Positions 20,205 to 32,243 of a DNA stretch of 64,000 nucleotides are shown piece by piece. The notes below the pieces were generated by a model, which was given only the letters and a program-made list of their open reading frames with translations, ran no database searches and was not told the origin of the DNA. The position numbers and the translations under genes were made by a program. Source of the stretch: Lepidodermella squamata (lineage: Eukaryota; Gastrotricha); the NCBI GenBank assembly GCA_047495785.1, contig JBLDXI010000002.1, positions 2,046,001 through 2,110,000 on the forward strand, written 5' to 3'. The first letter of the stretch is position 1, and every line of letters begins with the position of its first letter.

Positions 20205-23200
20205 TCAGCGTATGTAATTCGCCTGGGCCATTTCCGGGCTCGTGAAAGCCGTCAAATTGGCGAGTTCATCGCGCGAAGTCGCCGGCGAGTACAAATGCAC
20301 CTGTCGCACGTGCGTATCTCGCCCGTTTTGGTGGTTCGACAAAATCGTGAGCTGGACTACAAACGCCCGCAGCGGGTTCGTAATCGCGTCCAAACTGCCG
20401 GCCGCCGTCGCTTCCCAGTCGGCGGACGACGCTGCCAGAGAGGCCTGCTGCTGTTGCTGGCGAGCGTGGGCGGCCGCTGAGGCTGAGGCGGAGAGGCGAA
20501 GGTTGCCTTTAAGGGGGATTACGACCCAACCGACGGGTTCAGTCAACTCGACGGCTTCCACTTCGTAGAGATCGAGAAAACTTGTACCAGCGCGAATTGA
20601 GAGTCTATGAAAAAATTAATCATAAAATTAAAAAAAAATCTCGGGTCTACATCATTCCATCGAACTAATAATTTCTTTCCGCGAACCATTTTCACTTAAA
20701 ACGTCGGAAATATATAAAAAAGGTTAAAACTAAATTAAACCATCGGAAAGTCATTTTACTGCATTATTACATCGAAACATTAGCTTAATTTATCGAACGT
20801 GATCTTAATTTATCGGAACATGAGCTTTCGGAATATGGAATGCGCGCGAACTGATTTGAAACAGCTCGCCATAGCATCATTCAATCATTCTTTAGTTTTA
20901 CTCTTCGATATTGGATTTTTCTAGAAAATATGAATTACTGATGATGAATAAGTAGAATCAGAAGCTTATGAGGATGGCATTTTCATGATGAGGATGACAT
21001 AGAGACTATTCCTCCTAGGTAGCTGCGCGTTAGCGTAATAATTGAGTTGTACCTATAGCTCCGCTCTTTGTGGTCGCGCAATCATCTAGCTTTCATCCTG
21101 TTGACGAAGTTGAGTTTGATGATGAGGAGAACGGCCTTCATTCGCGAGGGGCTTATCAAGAATCATCTTCGTCTGGTTATTTTACTACGGCCATAGGGAC
21201 TGTCATTTGGCATCGAAGCATTGCGACTGATGAGGCACTTTCACGTGAAAATAATGAATGGCCGCTAGCGGTTTGGAAATGTTAAGATTAAGATTAAGGA
21301 TTAAGGTATAAGGTAGATTAAGGTGAAAGATTAAGGTATTTTCCGACGCTCATAAGTCAAATTGTAGCTTAAATTCAACGACTTGCTCCCCGCTTTCAGC
21401 TCGCTTTAATACCAAGTACCACGTACCGAGGTATTCCGACGGTTTCAGTAGAGTATTAGATGACCGTTGACAAGGGAAAATTTGGTTTTGGCGAACTTAC
21501 TATTTTTCTCTGCAAATCGCCAAAGCGGACTTAAAGATGGCCATTATCGAACTCTGATAATATAATATAATACAATACAATAAAAATAAGATAAGATAAC
21601 AGTTTTCTTGAGGATCTTGAATTTTCGAATTTCAGACTCCTAGTAAACTCCTATCTTCCTTATGAAAGACCCAGGATCAGTTTGATTAGACCCAGGAAAC
21701 CCCTATAAGTGTCGCTGGAACTTCTTACCGATTTAGGTTGACGTAGGGACACAAGGCTGATTCACTAAATTATTTGAATTTCTAGCGAGAATCTAACCTC
21801 AGAGTATCCTAAAAAATGTCGATTTCTCGAAGCCTAACCCGTGGACGCGGTCGAGCTGTTATCGTATACAAGAAGAGCCAACTGCTAGTATACGAGCTCA
21901 AGGCCGTGGGCATGATCGAGCTAGCCGCTAGCCGTGTTCGTGCTTGATTTTCAATTTATACTATAAACTATAATATTACCCCGTGACTCGTTTCGTAATT
22001 GGTGATTTAACGATGTCTTAAACTATCGGAATAATATTTAAATATTAAATACGAATTTCCGATGAATGTAGAATAAAAATTATATTTTGATGGTTCCGAT
22101 GGTTTAAGTAAAAATGGTTCGCGGAAAGAAATTATTAGTTCGATGGTTTCATGTTACTTCAAAATCTCGAAGGACAAAATTAAAGGCAGATTTAAATTGC
22201 AGTAATGCACGGTAATTTTTGACACGTAAACATGGACACTTTTAGGCTAAAACTATCAGATTTCGTCCAAAATTAACTTCAAGGTGCTTAATAATCGATT
22301 TTCCGATTGTTCTCTCGAAGGGAAAACTATTTCTTGCGAGGAAATTAAAAGCCGGCATCTACCTTAATTTCATTTGCTAATACAATTAGACCATGAAGAA
22401 TTTGTGTTTTCTGGAAGTAAAAACCCCACCTTCATTTTCTTTCCTATTCGAGAACCTAGAAACTCACACGGTCGTTGCATATGCAAATTAACTTTCGAGA
22501 TTGTCCGCCAATTGCCTAACCACATTTAAATTGCCAAAAATAAATTAAAAATCGAAAAATTCTTAAAATTTGCGGCGCCATATATTTTTGAGGTTTTTCG
22601 ACAATAAATCATTCCAATCAGAAATTGCCTTTCTCATATTTCGTTCAAAGTTGGGAAATTTTTGAATTTTGAAGAAAAGAATTCTTCTAAAGAAAAACAG
22701 AAAAATTGAAAAGAATGAATGCTTAGAAATGGATAAATGCCCCTTTTGTACCAATATTCTCCTTTTGAATGGTCCACGGTGCATCTTGCAATTATATGAT
22801 CTAGACTTTCTTTTGAGATCGCAGACTATTGAACTTCATAGAGAAACATACTAATAATTATGACTCATTTAACTGAATAAACACTGCCGAGGCAAGATAC
22901 TGTGCAAACAAGCCTTCCCACCAAACCTGGAATTACTTTTTTACACAAAGTGGTGAGAATTATATGGCGAATTCCTGCAAGAATGGGTCAACATTTAGAC
23001 CTACTAATCTTCTACTGAAATTCAAATGGTGATATAATTGTGAAATTAAATGAAATTTCATCTAGGGAAAATAACTTGAGGATGATTGACGATTGACGCT
23101 CAGAACCAGGGTAAATACCCATTCATTACCTAAATTATCCCCTTATGTTGGCATATGATACAAATAACTCACTTTTCAGGCGTGTAACTTTCATCCATCT

Positions 23201-23456
23201 TGACATTGACATGCAAGCAAACGTGTGAGATGGCGAATTTTCGAGGCAGGCTGATGTTAATGTAATGCGGCTGTTGGCCATCCGACTGCCAGTAGGTGTC
23301 AACACACTCGTCGCGCAATTTATCGACTCCGAATCCGGCTTTGCACGACGAAACGCTCCACACCGCAAACTGACCGATTTCAACCAAATTGAACTCACGC
23401 TCGAGTTTATCAGGCGATATTCCTTGATCACCTGTTAACTTGAGAGGAACAGTCAT
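20205..23456 (-). CDS. ANAPC10: Anaphase-promoting complex subunit 10 (APC10/DOC1)
   Basis: Two exons, 23456-23173 and 20604-20205 (227 aa), separated by a 2.57-kb intron. The DOC domain is unmistakable: AVWSVSSCKAGFGVDKLRD, TYWQSDGQQPHYINI, DESYTPEK across the splice, LRAFVVQLTILSNHQNGRDT and HVRQVHLYSP. The protein ends in Ile-Arg, the tail that docks APC10 on the TPR subunit APC3. APC10 helps bind D-box degrons on the anaphase-promoting ubiquitin ligase. A feature not in the usual form is an insertion of about 45 residues (SASASAAAHARQQQQQASL and following) between the two halves of the second exon domain. The start at 23456 (MTVPLKL) was chosen because it gives the usual short N-terminus. 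The large intron carries an inverted-repeat element. Confidence 0.95.
20657..22146. mobile_element. Non-autonomous inverted-repeat DNA element in the ANAPC10 intron
   Basis: A 44-bp sequence at 20657-20700 (starting CCATCGAACTAATAATTTC) reappears as its reverse complement at 22103-22146 with one mismatch. The 1.5 kb between has no transposase frame. Subterminal stretches repeat CATCGGAA and TTATCGGAAC motifs near both ends. This is the layout of a non-autonomous terminal-inverted-repeat transposon. I see no convincing target-site duplication, so the exact ends are uncertain. Confidence 0.65.
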
Positions 23457-24613
23457 TTTTCGAAATTGTTCTAAAACGAAATTGAAAAAATCCACCTTAA
23501 ATTTTCAAGCGTTTTCAATTTATTATTTTCGCCTCGAAGATTTTTCACACATCGCGGGTAGTATTATCGCTCGAACACATGAATTCATATTTAAATAAGG
23601 CGTGTTTCAAATCAATATTTGATGGTTATTTCAGTGTGCTGTTGTTTGCCAAATAATTTTATTTTTGAAATCTAAAAAATCACGCGAAACATAGAGAAGA
23701 GAGAGCGAAAGAAAGAGAGAAAAAGACGCACACTTCTTAAATACCTATCATTTTTTCGATAATAATGTGGCTTAAAGATACAATTGGTATATAGTATATA
23801 TAATATTTTGTACAGATGAGCGGCTCAAAAAACAGAAAATCTTTTTATATTAAGATCGCGGCAAAATGAAAAATTACAACAATTTTACAAATTACTCGGC
23901 TGGGCGTTTTTGCTAAATAATTCCAGATGGCTAAATTTAATTATATCAAAACGTTTTCAATAATGATAAAAAGAGAGACATTTCTTCAACCAAAAACCAC
24001 ATGACTTGATTTCAACATTCTATGTATCGCAAACACTGGGCTCGTCATCAGTAATGATAATAATCAGATGCGTTGTTAACAGTTTCACGTTCCAAAGCTA
24101 CCTTAAGTTTGTGTCAACTTGGGTGAAATAGATCTAGGCGAGGCTGAAAATAAGGATTGAGCTAGCCGCTGCATTTTCAAAATGTATTCGAACGAAATCA
24201 ACAAGGACGTGTGGTGAGACTTGACAATTTTTCAGTAAGAAAAAGGAGCCGCAACTAAACCAGCATTCCCGTCTAGTTGCTGAGCTCGCGTAAAATATTC
24301 TCATATATAACAGTTCATACAAATCGAGACATGTCTGACTGGAGAGAAAGCAGAAGTTTTATCGCTTGTAATTCTTTTTGCTGCGACAGGGAAAACTTGA
24401 GTGTGAAAAACTTAGCTCAACTAGTGATAAAGGACAACAAAACTTGCTCTTGCCTTCTCAGGTAGCATTAAACATTTGTAACAACACAACGAAAATTAAG
24501 TAGTCATTTACAGTTTGATATTTGTTTTCTTTCATATCAATATATATATATTTATTCATTTCAATTTTCTCGAATATGAAAGGTCGAAATTCTGACAAAC
24601 TACAAATGATAGG
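23457..24613. other. Spacer between ANAPC10 and UBE2A
   Basis: This AT-rich 1.16-kb stretch includes a purine-rich run at about 23694-23730 and a TA microsatellite near 24540. No gene is recognised. It should hold the ANAPC10 promoter and the UBE2A 3' UTR. Confidence 0.5.
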
Positions 24614-25292
24614 CTAGCGTCCTGTGTTACCGGAGTTCCCAGCTGTGCCAGCTGGTAGAGGCGCAGTTGTTGCGGGTACAGTCTGTTTTTTCTGATTTGC
24701 ATTGGTGTCAAACTCGTCCTCGTCGTCCTTCCACGATTCTTGAACGATAGCTTGCACCCGCTTTTCGTACTCGCGCCGGTTTTCGCGATATAGCTGAGCT
24801 GCTTCGCTATTTGCGGGCGAGTTGGGATTTGGATCATGGAGGAGGGATTGGATCGAGGTAAGAATGGCTGATACATCGTATGTTGGACTCCACCGATTTT
24901 GCAAAATGTCGAGGCATATACTTCCATCCGCGTACACTGTAATAACACCGATGTTTATCAGTAATTACTGAATACTAAAAATTATGAGCTTCAATACCAT
25001 TCGGATGGAACATTTTGCTTAGAAAGCGCACTGTCGGAGGTTTGTTCGGATATTCTTCCGAAAATTCGAGGATGAGTTTGAAAGTGCCGTCCTCGAATGG
25101 AGTATCCTGTGGACCAAAAATTACAGCATTCCATGCCATGATGTTGTTATCGGTCGGCGCACCGCTAACACCGGCGGGAGGATCATCTTGCAACCTAAGG
25201 AGGCATACCATTTAATCAAGTTACACTATTGTTATAAGCCAATGGCACCTTTTAAAATCACGCATCAAACGCCGACGAGCTGGAGTAGACAT
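24614..25292 (-). CDS. UBE2A: Ubiquitin-conjugating enzyme E2 A / RAD6
   Basis: Three exons: 25292-25249, 25194-24998 and 24936-24614 (187 aa). It begins [15 protein letters not shown], then [26 protein letters not shown] and the HPN motif (KMFHPN). The active-site Cys is in [18 protein letters not shown], followed by [16 protein letters not shown] and the C-terminal helix. This is RAD6/UBE2A, the E2 used with RAD18 for PCNA and with RNF20/40 (Bre1) for H2B. Beyond the 152-residue core it carries a tail of about 35 residues that starts acidic (WKDDEDEFD) and ends Thr/Ala/Gly-rich. Yeast and nematode RAD6 have acidic tails, vertebrate forms do not. Its 5' end faces AASS across 1.2 kb. Confidence 0.96.
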
Positions 25293-26483
25293 TGCTAATA
25301 GATACTATTAATAAAAAGTTTCTACGGATAAGAAAATATGAAATAACATCAGAGATTACATATGCGTAATTGACGATTAAATCAGTCTCAATCGTTGAAA
25401 TTCAACTGACGAATATTATTTCAACGTTCGGCTCCCCTCATATTAATCTAAATGAGAAATTCGCGAAACTTAGTCGCGTTGAAATATTCGCCACAACAGA
25501 TACCATATACCATATAAACAAATGGTATACAGAAAGCAAGGACGCGTCTGTTTTAGAATAGGTAATTCGAAAATAAATGGTGAAAATAAGTGATTCGACA
25601 TACGGCATAATTTAATGCAGAATACGGAGTTGGAAGTAGAGGATGAACAGACATCGACTAAGAATGTGGAACGAGGCGCGTGGACATTCGCAATATTAGA
25701 GGTAAGAGGTAAGAATGAAGCTGATTATTATTCTTTACTCAGGAGTAAACGATCATGAGCAGGAATAAATTTAAATAAAACTGCTGCTAGCTGCTAATTG
25801 CTCAATGCGTACTGCAAGTTCGATTGACTTGCTTCAAAACCTAAGAATGATGAAACTAGAAAATAATGATGCAGTGATGGCGGAAACTCTACTTTAAATA
25901 GGCAGAATGAGTCATTTTGGTGCATTTTCTAGAACAGAAAACTGAGCTGAAATCAGGCAACAGGCATGACAATTAAGAGCCAAAAGCCAAAAGTTGTTGC
26001 GTACATTCTATTCATCATCAAGATTTGGCATTCACGGGATCGTTCACTCGGACCCTGTTGCGCGCACAAAAAAGGCCGAGAAAGGTCAAATTTCGAAAAT
26101 AAAAAGTTTCCAATGCCAAGAGAACATTCAATTTGCAATTTGGAAAAATTACCTAATAATAAATGTCAATATTTGAAATCTCGAAAAATATATCGCAAAA
26201 AAACGAAAAGCAAACAACTTTTTTAAGGTCTGCGGTGCCTGGCCGCTTTGCAGGTGTGGCACACGAAAGTTCTTTAGGTTTGAGAGGCTTCGCTGTTGTC
26301 TACTGTCTACCGATTACGTAATTTGCAAACCGTTAGATCTTACTTGTAGCAATTATGATTCCTCCAATTGCGCTTTTCCTCAGTTCAGATCCCAGAGCGC
26401 AGAGCGATCATCAGCTGATTTTTTGAGGGGTTCATACTCGATAGCCAAAGGCCGACAGTGTTTAATAATAACAATTTTATTTT
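25293..26483. other. Bidirectional intergenic region UBE2A / AASS
   Basis: This 1.2-kb stretch separates two genes transcribed away from each other, so it should contain both promoters. I see no TATA box at a fitting position and no further gene. Confidence 0.5.
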
Positions 26484-29400
26484 ATGTTTCTTAGAGCGCC
26501 TTCTTTAGAAATGGTGATTGCATCCGGAGTGAAGATTGTCTCTGCACATCGGACCCGCCAGAGTGTGACCTATTTGTCGCATCGAGCGTTATGCTCCATT
26601 GCACCACCCCTTCCTCCGCCACCACTCGGTCGTGTTCTCGCGATTCGGCGAGAAGATCAATCTGTATGGGAACGTCGTGCTCCTCTAGCCCCTCACCATG
26701 TTCGAGAACTCGTCAAGAACGGTGTGAAAGTCATTGTTCAGCCGTCGAATAGACGTGCATATACAATGGGCGAATATCAAGGCGCCGGCGCGGTGATTCA
26801 AGAAGATCTATCAGAATCTCCGTTAATTCTTGGCGTGAAGCAAGTACCGATTGACGCGTTAATTCCCAACAAAACATACGTCTTCTTCTCGCACACAATC
26901 AAAGCGCAACAAGCTAACATGCCACTGCTGGATGCAGTGTTAGAAAAGCAGATTCGTTTGATTGACTACGAACGTTTAGTTGATGAGAGAAACCAGCGGT
27001 TGGTTGCTTTTGGTCAGTACGCTGGTGTGGCTGGTATGATCAACATTCTTCACGGCATCGGCTTGCGATTGCTTGCTCTGGGTCATCACACCCCTTTTAT
27101 GCATATCGGTCTCCCTCACAACTACCGTAACTCTGAAATGGCTAAAGCAGCTATTCGAGATGCTGGCTACGAAATTGCTCGCGGTCGAATGCCAGCATCG
27201 TTAGGGCCCTTGACATTCGTTTTTACGGGCACTGGAAATGTTTCTCGAGGTGCTCAGGACGTGTTTCAAGAACTTCCTCACGAATATGTCGAACCTTCCA
27301 CTTTGGCAAGGGTGGCTCAACACGGCTCGACGAAAAAAGTTTACGGCTGTGTGATCACTAAACAAGACTATTTGGTTCGGAAGCCTCCTAGTGACATTCC
27401 TGAATCTCTGATCGCACAATCGCCTTCTTCGACTGGCCATCCTCTTTCAAGCGTGTCGAATCACTTCGATAACGAAGAATTCGAAGCTCACCCTGAACGA
27501 TACGTCAGTGTTTTTGCACAGAAAATCGCCGCTCATGCCAGTGTCATTGTCAACGGTATTTTCTGGACACCGAAAATGCCTCGGCTGATTTCGCTGGGTG
27601 AAGCAAAGGGCTTGATGCGGCCGTCGGCCATGCCGTTTTTGCCTGAGAGACCAGGCTGTCCCCGTTTACCCCATCGTCTTATCGCCATTTCGGATATCAG
27701 TGCTGATCCGGGAGGTTCGATTCAGTTCATGAACGACTGCACGTCCATCGATGCACCGTTCCAGCTGTATGACGCTGATCAAGTAAGCCTTATTTCTACA
27801 TTTTAGACCGAATTCTCAGAGCTTTCCATTACTAAATTTGAATATTTTCCCTGTCGTTGCTTTTATTTTCGCGATTGAAGTTATTGAATGAGGAATTTTC
27901 TAGGATCCATTCTTTTCAGTAAGGTTTTTTCTGACGAAAAGCATTGAAAATTGAATTAAAGCAAGGAGGGTCATCAGAATTCGTGAATTCCCAGAGGGTT
28001 CGGATATTTTCTTATACATTTCTTTAATTAGCATGTTGGGAATTCGCTCACAAAATATAATATTTGTTTGTTTTTCGCTCCTAGCATGTTCACAGTGGAA
28101 GCTTTGCCGGCCCTGGCGTCTTGGTCTGCTCGATCGACAACATGCCGACACAACTACCACGCGAAGCCACCGACTTTTTCGGTTCTCTGCTCTTCCCATT
28201 CGTCGGCGATTTCTTGAAAAGTGACGCCACGACTCCATTGGAAAAATTCGACGGCGCATCGCCGGTTAAAAAGGCTATTATCGCTTCCAATGGCGAGCTG
28301 GCCCCCGACTACCGCTACATTGCCGCTCTTCGCGCCTCTCGCAGACAGCAACAGAGATTGAACGATGAAAATCAGCAAAACTCAACGCAAGTCACGGAGC
28401 AGAAGGGCAAGAAGGTTTTGATCCTCGGGGCCGGATTTGTCGCCTACCCGGCTGTTGAATACCTGGCTAGAGATTCGAACCTACGCTTAACAATTGCCTC
28501 GCAGTTGATGGACGAAGCTAGTCGATTGGCGAGCCGATTCCCGGCTGTTGAACCGGTCCTGTTGGACGTCTCCCAGCGACCTGATGAGCTGGAGAGACTA
28601 GTTAAAGACCACGATTTGGTTGTCTCGCTACTACCAGCCCCGCATCACCCGCCAGTTGCGAGGTTGTGCGTGAAGCATAAGAAAAATTTGGTGACCACAA
28701 GTTACGCCTCGCCTGAAATGCAAGCGTTGGACCGAGCTGCGCGAGATGCCGGCGTCACGCTTTTGAACGAAATCGGCCTCGACCCGGGTATTGACCATCT
28801 GTTGGCCGCCCGTTGCCTCGATGAGATGCGCGAGGCTGGTTCCAGGGTCGAATCTTTCGTGTCATGGTGCGGCGGCCTGCCGGCCCCTGAGTGCTCTGAC
28901 AACCCCCTGCGCTACAAGTTTTCATGGGCCCCGCGAAATGTCATCGCAAATCTGATGCTAGGCGCGCGTTGGCTGCAGAACGGCCAGGTTAGGCAGGTTG
29001 CGGATGGCGGTGCGATTCTTGACGCGGTGACCAATCTGACCTTCCTACCCGGTCTTGCGCTTGAGGGTCTGCCAAATCGCGACAGTTTGCGCTATCAGTC
29101 GGTGTATCAGTTAGGCAAAACGGCACACACGTGCATGCGTGGTACGATTCGGTACCGTGGGTTCATGCATGCGATGAGGGCGATTGTGAAAGTCGGCCTG
29201 GCGTCTGACCGGCCATACCCCAGTCTCCATCCTTCTGCACCAGAAATTGTAAGTTATTGAATGAAATCATATTTTTGCAATGATAGATTGAATGAAAACA
29301 GCATTTGAACGCGGTTTGAAATTTTAGAATTCGAAAATCGATCTCTGATTTATTAGTTCCGTGAATTATTTTCAATTTTTTAAGGTAGCTTATCAGACTA

Positions 29401-30801
29401 GCTGATATCTTGAAAGGGTAAAAATCGATCAGACTGCTTCGAAAATCGTTCGAATTGCTGTAATTTGGCATAGGCGTGGCATTCATAATTTTGAGATTTC
29501 AATTAGGAGTTCAAAGTAATACGAAAGTGGTGATTTGATCATATTCAATTCGTGGCTTCCAAATTTCAAGTTGCAAGGAAACCTGAGCGTAATCAGAGCG
29601 GCGTGGCGAAAGAAAATGACCAGAATAGAAATTATTTTCTTTTATAGAGTAACCAAATCACTTTGCTTCGAATTTTCTTAAAAAATTACTTTTCGTTATT
29701 TTGATGAATCATGTTCGCAAAAGGAAGATCAGGACTTATATTGAAAATCATGCAGAATATTATGGCTATTTATTTTGATGTTTTTTTCAAATTAATCACG
29801 AAGTCTCCAAAATTTTTCAAAGATATTTTAAGGTGGATTTATTTAGTAAGTGATTGTGAGTGATTATCTGTGGTTTCCGTTGAAAGACGAAAAATACGCG
29901 TTTTCAAGTAGGATCTAAGCTGCCATTGGATCGCCTAAAATTGGTTCTTATTTTTATTTTTTTTCAAGATTTTTGGGTAATTTTTTAACTCGGATTTATG
30001 ATTAATTATCGTTTAGTAGGACCATTTATTTGGATTTTTCAAATTGATCATGAAATAACCAAAATTTGTGAAGACATTTTAAGGCGGATTATTTTATTAA
30101 AAATTCGTTTCCGTTGAAAGTGAGGCTCAGCATATATTATATGCCGAGAAATACGCGTTTCGCGCGATCAAGTGGGACCTACGATTGGATCGCCTGTAAT
30201 TATTTTTGCTTATTTTTACTTTTCAAGATATTTTGGTAATTTTTCATCTTTGGTTTATGATTAATTATTGTTTTAGACTTGGCACCGTCTATTGGCCGAG
30301 CTGTGCGGCCGTGACGCCGATATGTTCGACGACACGCTCAAATCGCTGCTCCTTCAACAATACCTCGGCGGCGACGAGACGCTCCTGGCAGTGCTCGTCG
30401 ACCTCGGCCTCCTCGACAACTCGATTGTCGTCGAAAAGCGCGGCACCCCCGTCGACACGCTGGCCTGTTATCTGGCGAAACGGCTCAACTACGGCACAAC
30501 CGACCGCGATTTGTGCCTCCTCCGCCACGACATCTCGGCTGTTACCATCAACGGGCATCGCGAAACGCACTCGTTCACCCTGACCATGTACGGCCAGTTG
30601 CCGACTGAAACGCAACCAGGCGTGACGGCCATGGCGCGGTGCGTTGGCGCGTCGGCCGGCGTGGCGGCTCGCATGCTGCTCGACGGTGAAATCGAACGAA
30701 AAGGCGTTGTTCTACCGGTTACGGCTGATTGCTACAGGCCAATGTTGCACAGACTTGAGAAGGAAGGCATTGTTGCGAAAGAAACCGTCACTCGCCACTA
30801 G
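26484..30801 (+). CDS. AASS: Alpha-aminoadipic semialdehyde synthase (lysine-ketoglutarate reductase / saccharopine dehydrogenase)
   Basis: Three exons: 26484-27782, 28085-29248 and 30277-30801 (995 aa). Residues 1-50 are basic and Ser/Ala-rich, fitting a mitochondrial presequence. The reductase half follows: [53 protein letters not shown] and [14 protein letters not shown]. After a linker is the saccharopine dehydrogenase half with a Rossmann motif ([20 protein letters not shown], about residue 542), [31 protein letters not shown] and KFSWAP. The enzyme carries out the first two steps of lysine breakdown in the mitochondrial matrix. It is somewhat longer than the human form (926 aa). The second intron (1028 bp) contains a duplicated 3' half. 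Confidence 0.96.
29763..30276 (+). repeat. Tandem duplication inside AASS intron 2
   Basis: Two diverged units of about 255 bp, 29763-30016 and 30017-30276, align along their length. Shared blocks include CATTTTAAGG or TATTTTAAGG, TTTCCGTTGAAAG, AAATACGCGTTT, TTGGATCGCCT and TTTATGATTAATTAT. The second unit ends in the real acceptor TTTTAG. The first ends in CGTTTAG at 30010-30016, a potential decoy acceptor. Confidence 0.75.
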
Positions 30802-31584
30802 ATCTGATAAAACTGTCTACCTTAATACAACAGATTTTATTTCGAATCGTTTTCTTCCGAGTATAATAAGAAGTGTTTTGTGGCTCTAATTTCGAGGCTT
30901 TCACTGGTTGGTTGTATATCTAAGAAGTATCATTCCTTCTCGGTTGATGTAATTTTTGAAAATCGAGTGAGCGAAGCAAAAAACGAGAGTAGATCTGATA
31001 TTTCGTTTCTTGGTGATTTGGGTAAAATCATAATATTTTTTCGTCGAATTTTTGTTTCGTTCGAAAGACATAGCTTATTTTTAATGCCGCGTTGTTGTTG
31101 ATTCGTGCAAAGTGCAAGAACATTTGAGGTGTGCTGCTACTGCCATTTTGTTGCGAAAAACTTGTACGTGTGTACCTTAGACGTATTTTGACAGGTGCGA
31201 TGTATATGTTATTATCAATTTCCCTTGAGGATGAGGGTTTAAAACAATAAAAATCGCAAATCTGATATTTTTGTTGGCTTTTATTGAATTATTGTTTCAG
31301 CTCCTGTTTGCAAGAATCCTGATATTGACCGGGGAATTTCAGATTTTTCCCCCGAATTTTCAGCATTTTCCACGTTCTATTGCATGTATAGAACAAGGGA
31401 CAAAATTTAGCTATGTCTCGGAAACAAATTTCATATTATTGATTCGAAATTTCGGGAATTTCATTATGAATTCAAAAATCATAATAAACGAAAGATACTT
31501 ATTTCAGCTTGATTCCCTGGCGAAAAAAATGTGTCGCGACTGGTTTTGAGCTAGAATCGCTAAGCCCGAATGCATAATTTTGTT
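30802..31584. other. 3' flank of AASS, no gene seen
   Basis: This AT-rich stretch has AATAAA near 31247, a candidate distal poly(A) signal. Short open frames have no recognisable motifs. Confidence 0.45.
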
Positions 31585-31832
31585 CAGTGGCGTAGCCAGG
31601 ATTTTTTTGGGGTGATAATCCCCCCCCCCCTTTTCCCCTCGGGCTCGAAAAATTGCTCGAAAAAGTCTATTCGCGTGCGAAGAGAGCATTAGCTGACGCC
31701 TTTTTCGGATATTTTAAACCCGAAAATGGGCTTGAAATGCATTAAAATATCATTCATAGGAAAATTGTTGGGGACCACTTTCAGGAATTTTTCGGGTTTT
31801 ATCCCTCGATCCCCCTTCTGTCTACGCCCCTG
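31585..31832. mobile_element. hAT-type miniature inverted-repeat element
   Basis: The 248-bp element starts CAGTGGCGTAGCCAGG and ends CTACGCCCCTG, which are inverted copies of each other at the tips (CAGTGGCGTAG versus CAGGGGCGTAG). It is flanked by ATTTTGTT (31577-31584) and ATTTTATT (31833-31840), an 8-bp target duplication with one change. CAGNGGCG tips and 8-bp duplications are hallmarks of hAT transposons. It has no coding capacity and contains a long C run. Confidence 0.8.
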
Positions 31833-32243
31833 ATTTTATTGTTCCCCAAGTTGAACTCTTTGGCTCTTTGTGGCACTCAGTCCCATTGTCCTTGTCCTTG
31901 CAGTTTTAGCTTTGATGGCCCTTACATAATTTGCCGGAAAGGCGCACGGGTGGTAAGAGGCTTGCCCCAATATACGGCCGACCCTGCATCGCCTTCATAT
32001 CATCCACCATAGTCGCGGAAGGACAGCTTCTCAGACATCAAAACACGCTTTGAGTTTACAGCATTGAGTTTAAAAATGTCGTAAAAATGTCTTCTCTCTC
32101 GATCGCACCCGAGTGCAGCTGAACAATCCACGTGGGCGTTTAACTTTCAAACTGTTTAGCTAAAAAATGTTGTGCACCTTCATTCATTCATTGTACCGAG
32201 TCTCGTAATTCTTCGTAATTAGCGAGTTGTAGACAATATACAA

